DNA from: JBGSIC01 sp041751875
GTDB lineage: Bacteria; Bdellovibrionota; FAC87; UBA2466; JACKAF01
Assembly: GCA_041751875.1 (NCBI GenBank)
Contig: JBGSIC010000004.1
Coordinates: 1-64,000 of the forward strand
Reading direction: 5' to 3'
DNA: 64,000 nucleotides
Within the stretch, counting starts at the first letter, position 1; each line of letters begins with the position of its first letter. Made by a program: the position numbers and the translations under genes. Under the pieces are notes generated by a model. The model did no database searches. It had not been told where the DNA came from and saw only the letters and a program-made list of their open reading frames with translations. Positions 1 to 8,580 of this stretch are shown piece after piece.

Positions 1-43
1 CCCGATAGTCCGTGAAATTGTAAATGTTGGACGGTGTGTTCAT
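1..43 (-). CDS. Start of a TIGR02147-like protein (partial, cut by the window edge)
   Basis: Only the first 14 codons lie in the window, reading leftward from an ATG at 43. They encode MNTPSNIYNFTDYR. A purine-rich ribosome site (GGGGGAG) lies 8 bases upstream of the ATG. The N-terminal pattern of a short polar stretch, then I-Y/F-x-F/Y-x-D-Y-R, is how TIGR02147-family proteins begin; these proteins of unknown function are expanded in Bdellovibrio and Fibrobacter. A sigma-54 type promoter at 100-115 points at this gene. With 14 residues the family call is tentative, but a gene start here is well supported. Confidence 0.5.
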   Translation of the reverse strand, partial: MNTPSNIYNFTDYR

Positions 44-99
44 TTTTGCGCTCCCCCTAAAAATTTCCTTCTCTACCCCAGAACCACACCCGTTAGTTT

Positions 100-115
100 T
101 GCAAGCCCTAGGCCA
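100..115 (-). promoter_or_regulatory. Sigma-54 type -24/-12 promoter
   Basis: On the minus strand the site reads TGGCCTAGGGCTTGCA, an exact match to the TGGC-N7-TTGC core with the required ten bases between GG and GC. Predicted transcription would start near base 89 and run into the partial gene that starts at 43. Two short inverted repeats upstream, GACAGTGCTGTC (183-194) and CCTGTTGACAGG (251-262), could bind an activator, which is speculation. Confidence 0.6.
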
Positions 116-270
116 CCACCCCCTTCCCCATTTCTCCTGTATTCTGGCTAGTTTAACGTTCGTTCCAACCCTTTACACTTTTGACAGTGCTGTCTAATCT
201 CAAGCCACCCAAACCTAACTACTTGATATCTTTCAATCCAAACTGTATGGCCTGTTGACAGGGCAACTGT

Positions 271-1566
271 TTGAAAAATTCACTGCAAGAAATTTTAGAA
301 AGACGCGGACGCGAGAAAAACATTCGCTATGATCTCGCACGGATCCGCGAAGCGCTTGCGAGCTACGACAACCCCGAACGTTGCGGGCGCACACTAATAG
401 TTGGCGGAACGAATGGAAAAGGATCAACCACACTTTTTCTGACAGCACTGCTCAAAGAGACGGGTCACAGCGTAGCAACCTTTCTCTCGCCGCATCTTCA
501 ATGCCTAAGTGAGAGGTTCCTGCTCAATCTAAATCCCATCGATCCGGGGGAGCTTGAGAGCTTAGCGCGTGCCTACGAAGGCACAGCGGAAAAGTTTTCC
601 CTCACCTACTTCGAATACTTGACGTTCCTCTATTATATGTGGGCGAACTCGCGCAGGCCTGATTTCCTCGTTACAGAGGTAGGCTTGGGAGGGAAGTTAG
701 ATGCGACCAACGTCACTAATCCGATTGCGAGCGTGCTGACAAACGTGGGTCTCGACCATCAGAAATATCTGGGAGACACCCTCCAGGAAATTCTGGCCGA
801 CAAGCTGCACATCACACGTCCAGAAGGACTTCTCTTTACCGGCCTGGAAGATCCCACGCTCATTCAGCAAGCGATTGAGCATTGCGACAAGGAAGATACT
901 ATTTACTACTTATCGCGAGAATTAAAACTCAAGCGAAAGAAGGTGAGTTGGGATGGTCAAGAAGTGGAAATAAATGGCCACCCCATTTGGCTTCAGAATC
1001 CGAGCAAAGGGCATCTCAAAAACGCCGCCCTCGCTTTTTTGGTGGCGCGTATCGTGTTTCCCAAGATCCCTCTTCCCACTATTCAAAACGCGTTTGCGAA
1101 GGTGGTAAATCCAGGGAGACTTGAGGTGGTGCAAAATAAGCCTCGAGTTGTGCTCTCAGCCGATCACAATCCTCACGGTCAGGAAAGTTTGTTTGAATCT
1201 TTGGGGGATCTTCCCACAGGCAAGTTGCACATTTTATGTGCTTTCTCTCTGGATAAACCCTACAGGGAAATGTATCGGCGCTTAAACGAAAAAGCCGATT
1301 CTGTTTTACTGACTCGCGTTCCGGATACCGACCCGCCCACTGACTACCTTGCGTTGGGAGAGTATGAACCAAACCCTTTAAGAGCCGTAGAAAGAGCACT
1401 CGCCCGGTGCCCATCGCAAGATACGCTCGTCATCACGGGTTCAACCTACCTGGTGGGCGCCGTGCGCCGTCTGTGGCACTCCAATGTGAACTTTATTGGA
1501 GAAGGTTCCACCGCTGCTTTTTTTTACGAAAAGGATACCTCCCTAGGCAGTCTTCCCTCTCATTAG
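271..1566 (+). CDS. folC: Bifunctional dihydrofolate synthase/folylpolyglutamate synthase
   Basis: This 431-residue Mur-ligase-type enzyme adds glutamate to dihydropteroate and to reduced folates in the cytoplasm, using ATP. The ATP-binding loop GGTNGKGST lies near residues 45-53, and the product has normal FolC length. The start is a TTG at 271, supported by AGGG six bases upstream; I see no better in-frame start. It is transcribed away from the folP/folK operon, so the folate genes form two units about 2 kb apart. It converges on the lipoprotein gene at 1586 with only 19 bases between. Confidence 0.93.
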   Translation: MKNSLQEILERRGREKNIRYDLARIREALASYDNPERCGRTLIVGGTNGKGSTTLFLTALLKETGHSVATFLSPHLQCLSERFLLNLNPIDPGELESLARAYEGTAEKFSLTYFEYLTFLYYMWANSRRPDFLVTEVGLGGKLDATNVTNPIASVLTNVGLDHQKYLGDTLQEILADKLHITRPEGLLFTGLEDPTLIQQAIEHCDKEDTIYYLSRELKLKRKKVSWDGQEVEINGHPIWLQNPSKGHLKNAALAFLVARIVFPKIPLPTIQNAFAKVVNPGRLEVVQNKPRVVLSADHNPHGQESLFESLGDLPTGKLHILCAFSLDKPYREMYRRLNEKADSVLLTRVPDTDPPTDYLALGEYEPNPLRAVERALARCPSQDTLVITGSTYLVGAVRRLWHSNVNFIGEGSTAAFFYEKDTSLGSLPSH

Positions 1567-1585
1567 GCTTTAGATAGGTGGGGAC

Positions 1586-2938
1586 CTAGGGCGTTCCGTC
1601 CCAATGGGAAATGAAGTTGGCTCGGTTGGAAAAACTCACGGAGATACCCTCGCCCGCATCCAACCAAGCGCTGCGGTTAGCTTCCACGCTCAGATCTGTA
1701 TTTGCCGTCGCGGGAAAACCCTTATCGTCAGCGGTTTCTACCCAAGTGTCATTGGCTCGGACACCAAAAGCAAAACCCATGATGCCAGCTTTTGTGTTGA
1801 GCGAATCGGAGACTTGCCCAGAACAGGTTCCCCCACTCGCCGGTTCGGGATCGCCCGTGGTATCCCCTACCACCGCGGCTCCCGTGGTAAAGGTAGAGCA
1901 TAGGTTGCCAAGCCAGATATCTCCGTCCGTTCGAAGCTGCCTTAGGCTAACCGTTCCCTCAGTCTCTGTGGAAAGAGGCGTATAGAGCGCGTACTGCAAG
2001 TAATCTGCCGAGTCGTCCGCGGGATCGGCTTTACCCGTCCAGCCATAAACGTAAGTTTTGCCTCCCGTCCCCTCAATGAAAGCGCGAAAAATTTCCAGAT
2101 TGCCATTGTCTTGGTCTTCGTTGGTATCGCTTACGTACTCAAAGGAAAAAGCACCCGTGGTTTTGTTCCACTTAAGCACGTTAAGCGACATGGAATCCTT
2201 ATCACCATCGTCATCCGCATCTCGCCCTTCTTGCATCATGAAATTAAGTTCCGAACTCGTGGCACGCACCCACATAAGGGTATCAACCCTCACTGCCTCG
2301 CCGCCATCCACTTGCCCGTTACTGTTGGTGTCGCTAAACCCAATGAGGTCAATTTTGCGATCGTAATAGGTGGAGTCACTCGTTGCCGTAACCGAAGCCA
2401 AAATGCGTAATGCCTGCGAGTCTACCGTATAGTTGACGCTGTACTCGCCGGTGGCGGGAAGCCCATCGGCATCAACCGTAATGCCAGCGGATTCCATATG
2501 TCCCAATATATCGGTCAGGCTATCAAATCGTCCGAACACGGTCGGGCGCGTCGTTCCACCGTCCGAAGCGCGCTTGAAAGCCGGATCGAGGGCCATCTTC
2601 ATATAGTCCCGGTAGTTGACCTTGGTCGGCAAGGCGGCACCTTCATAGTTGGGTTCCCCACCCGGGTCGGAGACCACTCCGCCAGGAGGATCAATGAGGT
2701 CACCCGGCGTTGTGCTAGACCAAACCGACGGGGTGATAAATTCTGTGTCGCGGCTGGCCGCGCTCATAACAAACCGCTTACCTCGCCCTATGTCGTTCTC
2801 GTAATCCGGAATGGCGTCTCCGAGATATACCGCAGCCTCATTGATGAGGTCACTTAACGTCGAGACCTGAGCTTCGTCAGAGCAACTTAAGACAAAAAGA
2901 GCGGACACCACGACAAATACATTCCTCAAAAAGGGCAT
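1586..2938 (-). CDS. Lipoprotein with calcium-binding-like loops
   Basis: The 450-residue product starts with a signal peptide ending in the lipobox LSC (Cys near residue 19), so it should be lipid-anchored in the envelope. I do not recognise the family. Mid-protein there is a textbook EF-hand loop, DTNSNGQVDGGE, followed by two Asp-rich stretches (DADDDGDKD and DTNEDQDNGN) that may be related Ca2+ loops. A good ribosome site (GGAGAAT) supports the ATG at 2938. There are no obvious operon partners. Function unknown; Ca2+ binding is inferred from the loop pattern only. Confidence 0.75.
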   Translation of the reverse strand: MPFLRNVFVVVSALFVLSCSDEAQVSTLSDLINEAAVYLGDAIPDYENDIGRGKRFVMSAASRDTEFITPSVWSSTTPGDLIDPPGGVVSDPGGEPNYEGAALPTKVNYRDYMKMALDPAFKRASDGGTTRPTVFGRFDSLTDILGHMESAGITVDADGLPATGEYSVNYTVDSQALRILASVTATSDSTYYDRKIDLIGFSDTNSNGQVDGGEAVRVDTLMWVRATSSELNFMMQEGRDADDDGDKDSMSLNVLKWNKTTGAFSFEYVSDTNEDQDNGNLEIFRAFIEGTGGKTYVYGWTGKADPADDSADYLQYALYTPLSTETEGTVSLRQLRTDGDIWLGNLCSTFTTGAAVVGDTTGDPEPASGGTCSGQVSDSLNTKAGIMGFAFGVRANDTWVETADDKGFPATANTDLSVEANRSAWLDAGEGISVSFSNRANFISHWDGTP

Positions 2939-3197
2939 AGATTCTCCAGTACATTTACAACGGCTTCCAGCGTACTTTTCTTAAGGACAATAGGACGCTA
3001 CGGAACGCTCCGCATTAATGCTTCAGCTACGCGATGGGAAATCTCCGTCGATTAAAAATCCTTCGCTGCTAAACACCGTGAAAGGAAAAGGCAGATTCAA
3101 CTTGGATTTGGAACACTCATTGCAGACACAAACGCTTGTGAGTGTAGCGGCCACAAGTCGTCCCAGTCTCAACACGACGTTTTACTCCGAAAGGAAA

Positions 3198-3746
3198 ATG
3201 GATATAGAGCATCATTACTGGTGGATGAGCCCGCCGCTAGTCACTAAAAAGCGGAGATCGCGCCCTCTATCGAATCGCCGTACACGAGTTTTCCAAGGGG
3301 TTTTCCGACTACCGCTTTGTCAACGCGATTTGTTTCATACCTGTTCTGATTTAGAGACTGTAGAGCATTTCACACGCGGTCTTCTGTCAGTGGAGCAAAA
3401 TGAGTACCAGGAGTTCAAACTGAGAATCCGAACAGGACAAGGGACCAGTGTTTGTCTTTATTTGACTGCTTCCTTCCATTTACCAGACCTCGTGTTTTTT
3501 AAGTCCGTTCCTGGAAGTCCCCTTCTGCTAGATGGTCAAATGATCTTCGAAAACAGACTAAGGGAAAATCAGACGCGAGTTGCCGTTCTCTTCCATTATG
3601 AAGCACGGGATATGACACACTTCTTTGAAGTGCTATTGCGACGGCTTGCCCATGGTATGCAATTGGAAAGAGACGAACAGCTAGAAAAGCGGCTTGCTGA
3701 CCTGGCGCAGCGGCCCCCCGGGAAGCTTCATCAGCGCGCCTCGTAG
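3198..3746 (+). CDS. Possible SRPBCC/START-like protein
   Basis: A 182-residue protein if the start is the ATG at 3198, which has AAAGGA just upstream; the frame is open back to an ATG at 3018, but that stretch does not look protein-like and has no ribosome site. The order of features suggests a SRPBCC (START-like hydrophobic-ligand) fold: an opening strand followed by a helix with VEHFTRGLLSVEQ, a middle containing FFKSVPGSPLLLDG, then NQTRVAVLFHYEA and a long C-terminal amphipathic helix. This is fold-level resemblance by eye. The 3' end overlaps the convergent folK gene by 66 bases. Confidence 0.5.
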   Translation: MDIEHHYWWMSPPLVTKKRRSRPLSNRRTRVFQGVFRLPLCQRDLFHTCSDLETVEHFTRGLLSVEQNEYQEFKLRIRTGQGTSVCLYLTASFHLPDLVFFKSVPGSPLLLDGQMIFENRLRENQTRVAVLFHYEARDMTHFFEVLLRRLAHGMQLERDEQLEKRLADLAQRPPGKLHQRAS

Positions 3747-4190
3747 TTCCCATGCCGTGTGGCCTGTTTGAGGATCGCGCCAATCGGGCCACACTTCAGC
3801 CAAAGGAACCATTACAAAATCACGTTCCCTCAGATGCGGATGGGGAACTCTCAACCCCGGCTGATTCCAAGTCTCCTCACCGTAACAAAGTAGGTCTAAA
3901 TCGATGATGCGCGAGCCATTTTTTTCTGAAGACACCCTTCCCAGTTCCCGCTCGAGATCCTGCAAAAAACTTAAAGCCGCTGGCGCCTTCCATTCCGTCA
4001 CACCTACCACGACCGTGTTGAGATAATCGGGTTGCAGGCGGCCCAACCAGGGAGAGGACTCATATACAGAGGCGCAGCGTGCTTCTTCCAGTAGATCCTC
4101 AGCCAAACGCGAAGCGGCTCGTCGCAAAAAAAGCAGCCGGTCGCCAAGATTGCTACCGAGACCAATTGCCAATCGCTGGCGTTGATTCAA
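3681..4190 (-). CDS. folK: 6-hydroxymethyl-7,8-dihydropterin pyrophosphokinase
   Basis: HPPK transfers pyrophosphate from ATP to 6-hydroxymethyl-dihydropterin, making the substrate for FolP. The hallmark GLGSNLGDR lies near the N-terminus and the HPPK signature RIIDLDLLCYGE follows. I choose the TTG at 4190 because it overlaps the stop of the preceding gene (TTGA) and has AGAGG upstream; this gives 169 residues, normal for HPPK. The longer in-frame extension would run through the whole end of the upstream gene. It is the last gene of the folP operon and overlaps the convergent gene at 3746. Confidence 0.92.
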   Translation of the reverse strand: MNQRQRLAIGLGSNLGDRLLFLRRAASRLAEDLLEEARCASVYESSPWLGRLQPDYLNTVVVGVTEWKAPAALSFLQDLERELGRVSSEKNGSRIIDLDLLCYGEETWNQPGLRVPHPHLRERDFVMVPLAEVWPDWRDPQTGHTAWELRGALMKLPGGPLRQVSKPLF

Positions 4191-4561
4191 TGCAAGGCCT
4201 CTGAGGAAAAGGAAGCGGCTGGAACAGTTTTGCCAAAGTACTGAGCCCCCGAATGGGCCTTTTCTTTTACTTCGACACAGTAAAGGGGAAAAAACGGATC
4301 GAGTTGTTCCCAAATCCACTGGGCCAAATTTTCGGAAGTGGGGTAAGAAAAACGCTGATCGAGGTCACTATTTTCAAGCTCCTGTTTAACGACGCGCTGA
4401 AAAATGCGTTTTACGGCGCGAAAATCACAAATAAACCCTTCTTCGTTGGGTTCTCCCACCATGCTCAAGATAACGCGAAAATCGTGCTCGTGGGGTGGCT
4501 CGAAAAGCATGCCATGATGGGAATGGCGCGCGCGGAAGGTAATTTCTCTCCTTACGATCAC
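4187..4561 (-). CDS. 6-pyruvoyltetrahydropterin synthase-family protein, PTPS-III-like (candidate FolB replacement)
   Basis: A 124-residue T-fold pterin enzyme of the QueD/PTPS family. The zinc ligands appear as ARHSHH and HEH. The catalytic Cys of QueD (C-x3-HGH) is absent; instead there is EPPHEH, an E-x2-H-x-H arrangement. Glu in place of Cys is the known mark of PTPS-III proteins, which cleave dihydroneopterin and so replace FolB in folate synthesis. The position between folP and folK, with stop/start overlaps on both sides, fits. Oddities: HGH is HEH, and the usual LDH dyad reads LDQ. The start is the GTG at 4561 overlapping the folP stop. Confidence 0.78.
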   Translation of the reverse strand: MIVRREITFRARHSHHGMLFEPPHEHDFRVILSMVGEPNEEGFICDFRAVKRIFQRVVKQELENSDLDQRFSYPTSENLAQWIWEQLDPFFPLYCVEVKEKAHSGAQYFGKTVPAASFSSEALH

Positions 4562-5373
4562 GACTGAGTCTCTCGCAGGACAGCCCATACGCGAAGCGCC
4601 CGCTTCATTTCCCCTACATCGTGGACGCGAAAAACCGATGCCCCGTTTTCAAACGCCAGAATGTGCGCCGCTAAAGTAGCCCCTCCGCGCTTTTCCATCG
4701 CTAGGTCGGGGTTGTTCAAAATTTTAGCGAGAAAAGACTTACGGCTAGCACCAATGACCAAACGATGCCCAATCCCTTGGAGCGAACGCAGGCTTCTCAA
4801 AATTTCGCTGTTTTGCTCAAGCGTCTTGCCAAAGCCGATACCCGGGTCGACCCAGATCTTTTCCCTTCGCACTCCCAGTTCTTCAAAAGCGGCTACGCGC
4901 CAGGAAAGATAGGAACGCACTTCTTGCACGACGCCGCGAGGATAAGACGGAGCGACTTGCATCGTTTGAGGCGTTCCCTGCATGTGCATGAGAATCACTT
5001 CCAACTGATGGCGGGCCACCAACTGCGCCATGCGAATATCGCGCCCCCCGCTAATGTCGTTGATAATCCGCGCACCCAATCGCACCGCCTCAGCAGCCAC
5101 TTCGTACTTGCACGTATCAATGGAGACAGCTACCTCGCTCTGTTTGGCGAGGGTTTCAACTACCGGCAGCACCCGATCCATTTCCTCTTGTGCGCTTACG
5201 GGTTCTGCTCCGGGACGTGTCGACTCCCCACCAATATCCAGGATATCGGCGCCATCAGAAATCAATGTTTCAGCATGTTTAAGAGCAGAGTCAGAGCTTA
5301 AAAATTGGCCCCCATCGGAAAACGAATCAGGAGTGACGTTAATCACGCCCATAATAAGGGGCCTTGAACGCAT
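4558..5373 (-). CDS. folP: Dihydropteroate synthase
   Basis: FolP condenses 6-hydroxymethyl-dihydropterin pyrophosphate with p-aminobenzoate in the cytoplasm; it is the sulfonamide target. The 271-residue product carries both classical signatures, GVINVTPDSFSDGG near residue 9 and GADILDIGGESTRPGA near residue 41. Its stop overlaps the start of the PTPS-like gene, and folK follows, so the three are translationally coupled. A small basic protein precedes it by 70 bases and probably shares the promoter at 5702-5730. Confidence 0.95.
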   Translation of the reverse strand: MRSRPLIMGVINVTPDSFSDGGQFLSSDSALKHAETLISDGADILDIGGESTRPGAEPVSAQEEMDRVLPVVETLAKQSEVAVSIDTCKYEVAAEAVRLGARIINDISGGRDIRMAQLVARHQLEVILMHMQGTPQTMQVAPSYPRGVVQEVRSYLSWRVAAFEELGVRREKIWVDPGIGFGKTLEQNSEILRSLRSLQGIGHRLVIGASRKSFLAKILNNPDLAMEKRGGATLAAHILAFENGASVFRVHDVGEMKRALRVWAVLRETQS

Positions 5374-5443
5374 GGCCGGTAATGTACTGACCCTGGCTGA
5401 AAAAGCAATGAATCGATCGGGTTTTGCCCGGTCCTTTCGTGCC

Positions 5444-5638
5444 TTAAGCGTCAGCTAATCGGACGGTAAGAATCTTCAGGGCTTGCTCGCGGAGGTTGTG
5501 TTTGTGAATGAATGAGTAGAGGAGGGAAAACTCTTTCTTCTGAAGAAGTTGCTTCAACGAGGGAGTCTTTCCTCGTGCTCCTTTGGGAGCGACGTACACG
5601 GATTTCTTCTTAGCGCTTACAACGGTTTTCTGCTTCAA
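5444..5638 (-). CDS. Small basic protein of unknown function
   Basis: A 64-residue, Lys/Arg-rich product starting at a TTG (5638) six bases after a strong GGGGG ribosome site. The first half is basic and Pro/Gly-containing (KKKSVYVAPKGARGK); the second half looks helical and ends LTVRLADA. I do not recognise it. It lies just upstream of folP on the same strand, with a good sigma-70 promoter in front, so it is probably the first gene of the folate operon. The basic N-terminus suggests nucleic-acid binding, but that is a guess. Confidence 0.55.
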   Translation of the reverse strand: MKQKTVVSAKKKSVYVAPKGARGKTPSLKQLLQKKEFSLLYSFIHKHNLREQALKILTVRLADA

Positions 5639-5701
5639 GCGAACCCCCTAAAAACGAAACTTAATTATTTGTGACCGAGAATGCCCGACAAGTGGAAGAG
5701 C

Positions 5702-5730
5702 AGTATATGACACCATGTGTTAAAATGCAA
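5702..5730 (-). promoter_or_regulatory. Sigma-70 type promoter for the folate operon
   Basis: On the minus strand, TTGCAT and TATACT are separated by exactly 17 bases, close to the -35/-10 consensus. It lies about 65 bases upstream of the small gene that precedes folP. Confidence 0.55.
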
Positions 5731-5759
5731 ACAATTTTATCTATTTACCCCACTTTTTC

Positions 5760-5774
5760 TGACAAAAATTGTCA
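5760..5774. promoter_or_regulatory. Inverted repeat, possible operator
   Basis: TGACAAAAATTGTCA is a perfect 6-bp inverted repeat with a 3-base centre. It sits in the divergent region between the folate operon promoter and the 7TM-AraC gene. Binding by that regulator is only a possibility. Confidence 0.3.
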
Positions 5775-5842
5775 CCTTTTTTGAAAAAGCCGACCCCAGA
5801 AACATTATTTGCCCTACGTTACGCCTATGCTAGAGAAGAGCC

Positions 5843-6940
5843 GTGCTCTCCCTATTCAATTTCGATCTCGGAGCCACGCTGGTGATTGGGGCTCTTTTGG
5901 CCACTGCGCTTTTAGGAGCTCGCTCCGCTCACCGCCCAGCGAATCTCTGGCTGATTGGCATTATCGCTCTCGTGACCTACTTCAACTCCTTCTTGATATT
6001 CCGTCTCCAGGGAACACTCCACCAGTACCCTTGGTTGCTCCCCGCTACCCAGCCCATCCGGCTTATCGCGGGGCCCATCATGTTCTTTTTTATCCGCTCT
6101 CTCACCGCGGGAAAGCCTGCACCACGTAAGTGGGAGTGGCTTTATTTCGTTCCCGCTTCGGTTTGGCTCCTCGACTCTCTTTTCTTTCACGCATGGGAGT
6201 GGCCCAATGCGCATCGGCTTGACCCCAACTTTTCCCCGGGGTTTCGCCCTTATGACTTTCTGATCGCAACCTTCAACCTGCCCTTTTTCTTGATGGCAGG
6301 AATCCGCCTATTGCAACACCAACGGCAAATCGAAAGGTATTTTTCCAATCTGGATCAAGTGCGACTTCATTGGGCGTTTCTCTTTTGGCTTACTTTCTGT
6401 GTGAGCTGGACGATTAACATGCTGGGAATCGTGGCACCAGACAGGACCTCACTGGATGCCACCATCATCGTTTTATTTAGCGCGTGTATTTACGGCGCGA
6501 CTTTCTACGCACTGAAACAATCCATCGTTTTGTTCGACATCTTGGAGAAGGAAAAGCCTCAGTACCAGAGTTCCCGCCTGGAAGCGGAGAAACTCGAAAG
6601 ACTGAAGGCCGACGTACAAGCGCTATTTGCTTCCGAGAAGCTCTACCTGGATCCGAACCTCAATCTCTTTCAGGTAGCCGAGAAATTGAACATCGATAAT
6701 CACACTCTTTCGCAGCTGCTGAATCTGGGATTTGGCAAAAATTTTTATCGCTTCATTAATGAATACCGCGTGAATGAGGCAAAAAAGTTACTCAAAGATC
6801 CACAGGCCGGGACCAAAATCCTCTCTGTAGCGTACGACTGCGGATTCAACAGTAAGTCCGCGTTCAATGCAGCCTTTAAACAGATCGTGGGAAAAACCCC
6901 ATCCGCGTTCAGGGCAACAGATGCGACTCTAGACGTTTAA
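5843..6940 (+). CDS. Membrane-bound AraC-type regulator (7TM-HTH)
   Basis: The 365-residue product has about seven hydrophobic segments in its first 225 residues, then a linker and a C-terminal AraC/XylS double helix-turn-helix (about residues 250-360, ending in the typical DCGFNSKSAFNAAFK and GKTPSAFR). It should be an inner-membrane sensor that binds DNA from the membrane. The GTG at 5843 has AGAGAAGAG upstream. The ligand is unknown. Its 3' end overlaps the convergent receiver-domain gene by 32 bases. Confidence 0.85.
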   Translation: MLSLFNFDLGATLVIGALLATALLGARSAHRPANLWLIGIIALVTYFNSFLIFRLQGTLHQYPWLLPATQPIRLIAGPIMFFFIRSLTAGKPAPRKWEWLYFVPASVWLLDSLFFHAWEWPNAHRLDPNFSPGFRPYDFLIATFNLPFFLMAGIRLLQHQRQIERYFSNLDQVRLHWAFLFWLTFCVSWTINMLGIVAPDRTSLDATIIVLFSACIYGATFYALKQSIVLFDILEKEKPQYQSSRLEAEKLERLKADVQALFASEKLYLDPNLNLFQVAEKLNIDNHTLSQLLNLGFGKNFYRFINEYRVNEAKKLLKDPQAGTKILSVAYDCGFNSKSAFNAAFKQIVGKTPSAFRATDATLDV

Positions 6941-7286
6941 CCACGTCTTCCGTTTCGAAGGGGATAGGTATAATGGCGTCTGCCCCCATGGCTTCGATGT
7001 CCTTGCGCGCATCGGCGAATCCCGAGCTGTGATTGGGCACAAAACAGAAAAACAGAATTTTCCGTTCCTGGCGCCTAACAAGGGAGAGCAAGTACATCGC
7101 TCCTCCACCGGAAACGTGCAGATCGGCCAAAATGGCGTGGGGTTCAGCCGCCTCAACCAGCTTCATCGCCTGATTTACGTGGCCGGACTTGAGAACTCGA
7201 CTCCCGCGCTGCGCACAGGCCTCCCAGACGGGGTTGAGGACGTTGATTTCATCGACGAATAACAAAGTATGATTTTTAGTGACCAT
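6909..7286 (-). CDS. Receiver-domain protein with degenerate signature
   Basis: A stand-alone CheY-like domain of 125 residues, starting at the ATG at 7286 (GGGA upstream) rather than the longer frame. The acidic pocket (FVDE) and likely phospho-acceptor Asp (ILADLHV) are present. The conserved Lys near the end is replaced: the usual KPF is IPF. The switch Ser/Thr is not obvious (FFCFVPN). No output domain is present, so it would act by protein contact. No histidine kinase lies nearby. Confidence 0.75.
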   Translation of the reverse strand: MVTKNHTLLFVDEINVLNPVWEACAQRGSRVLKSGHVNQAMKLVEAAEPHAILADLHVSGGGAMYLLSLVRRQERKILFFCFVPNHSSGFADARKDIEAMGADAIIPIPFETEDVVKRLESHLLP

Positions 7287-7419
7287 GTTCCCATAGTGGA
7301 AGAAAGGCGGACCCGCGTCGTCTCCCCCAAGGGAAAAAGACCCTTTTTCCAAAAAATCTTATAACTTGCGGGGCCTTTCCTTGACGGATGGGGACCACCT
7401 CCAATAGATTCCGGGAGCT

Positions 7420-8580
7420 GTGTCGCACCCCGTCTTCGAAAAGCTGCGGATCTTTGCTCCTGGCCCAACTCCAGTTCCTGAAGAGGTTCTAGCCGAACTC
7501 TCGAAGTCACCCCTGCACCATCGGACGCCTGAATTTGAAAATATCCTGGCCCGTGTGCGAGAGGGCTTAAAATTTTTATTCCAAACCGAACAGCCCGTTT
7601 ACGTGCTGGCCGCCTCGGGAACAGGGGCGATGGAAGCCACCATCGTAAACCTTTTTTCGCCTGGCGATGAAGTCATCGTGGTCGACGGCGGAAAGTTCGG
7701 AGAGCGCTGGCGCAAAATTTCTACTCAATATGGACTGACGGTTCATCCTATTCAGGTGGAATGGGGTCAGGCGGTCACCGTCAGCCAAGTCGAGGAAGCC
7801 CTTAAGGCGCATCCGAAGGCGGCGGCCGTGATGCTCCAGGCTTCAGAAACTTCCACGGGCGCGTATCATCCCGTTAAGGAGGTCGCTCAAGCGGTTCACA
7901 AGGCAAGCGACGCCCTGGTGATTGTCGATGCGATCACGGCTTTAGGGGTAAGCCCCTTACCCATGGACGAATGGGCACTGGACGTTGTGGTGAGCGGATC
8001 TCAAAAAGCCCTCATGCTTCCGCCGGGACTGGCGTTCCTGGCGTTTTCCGCCAAAGCAAAAGCCAGACGCGAGAAAAGCACCCTGCCCAAGTTTTACTTC
8101 AATTTGAACGCGGAAGATAAAGCCGCAGCCACCGGCCAAACTGCGTGGACTCCGGCGGTGAGTCTGATCACTGCCTTAGACAAAATCTTGCAGAATATTC
8201 AAAAGTGCGGCCTGGATGCCATGTTTCGCTATCACGACCGCTTGGCCACAGCGACGCGCACGGGTGCCAAAGCGATGGGCCTCAAACTTTTTGCTCCCAC
8301 CCATCCTTCGACCGCTGTGACCGCTCTTTTGGTACCGGAAAAAGTGGAAGGGAAAAAGATTGTAAGTTACCTTCGTGACCGCTTTGGCGTAACGATCGCA
8401 GGTGGCCAAGATGCGTGGAAAGGAAAAATCTTCCGCATTGGTCACTTGGGTTTTTACGATGAGCTCGACATCCTAACCATTCTTGCCGCCACGGAATTTA
8501 CGTTACGCAAGCTGGGACATTCCTCTCCGCCGGGAGCTGGGGTGGCCGCCGCTAGTACTTATCTTTTAGAAAATGAATAA
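7420..8580 (+). CDS. Class V aminotransferase, probable serine-pathway (phosphoserine) aminotransferase
   Basis: A 386-residue PLP enzyme of the alanine-glyoxylate/serine-pyruvate aminotransferase group. It begins FAPGPTPVPEEVL, typical of the family, and carries the PLP lysine in SGSQKALMLPPG. The GTG start at 7420 follows CGGGAG. Its last codons overlap the start of serA (ATGAATAA), so the two are coupled. That context suggests it makes phosphoserine from the SerA product, standing in for a classical SerC; serine-glyoxylate exchange is the alternative. Confidence 0.85.
   Translation: MSHPVFEKLRIFAPGPTPVPEEVLAELSKSPLHHRTPEFENILARVREGLKFLFQTEQPVYVLAASGTGAMEATIVNLFSPGDEVIVVDGGKFGERWRKISTQYGLTVHPIQVEWGQAVTVSQVEEALKAHPKAAAVMLQASETSTGAYHPVKEVAQAVHKASDALVIVDAITALGVSPLPMDEWALDVVVSGSQKALMLPPGLAFLAFSAKAKARREKSTLPKFYFNLNAEDKAAATGQTAWTPAVSLITALDKILQNIQKCGLDAMFRYHDRLATATRTGAKAMGLKLFAPTHPSTAVTALLVPEKVEGKKIVSYLRDRFGVTIAGGQDAWKGKIFRIGHLGFYDELDILTILAATEFTLRKLGHSSPPGAGVAAASTYLLENE

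Noticed and set aside
3018..3197. Longer N-terminus for the SRPBCC-like gene
   Set aside because: No ribosome site and low-complexity, non-conserved-looking sequence; the ATG at 3198 has AAAGGA.
4191..4319. Longer folK start
   Set aside because: It would lie wholly within the upstream pterin gene; the TTG at 4190 overlapping that gene's stop gives normal HPPK length.
7330..7362. Weak terminator-like AAGGG/CCCTT hairpin before the aminotransferase gene
   Set aside because: The stem has only five pairs and the T-run is interrupted; not reported as a terminator.
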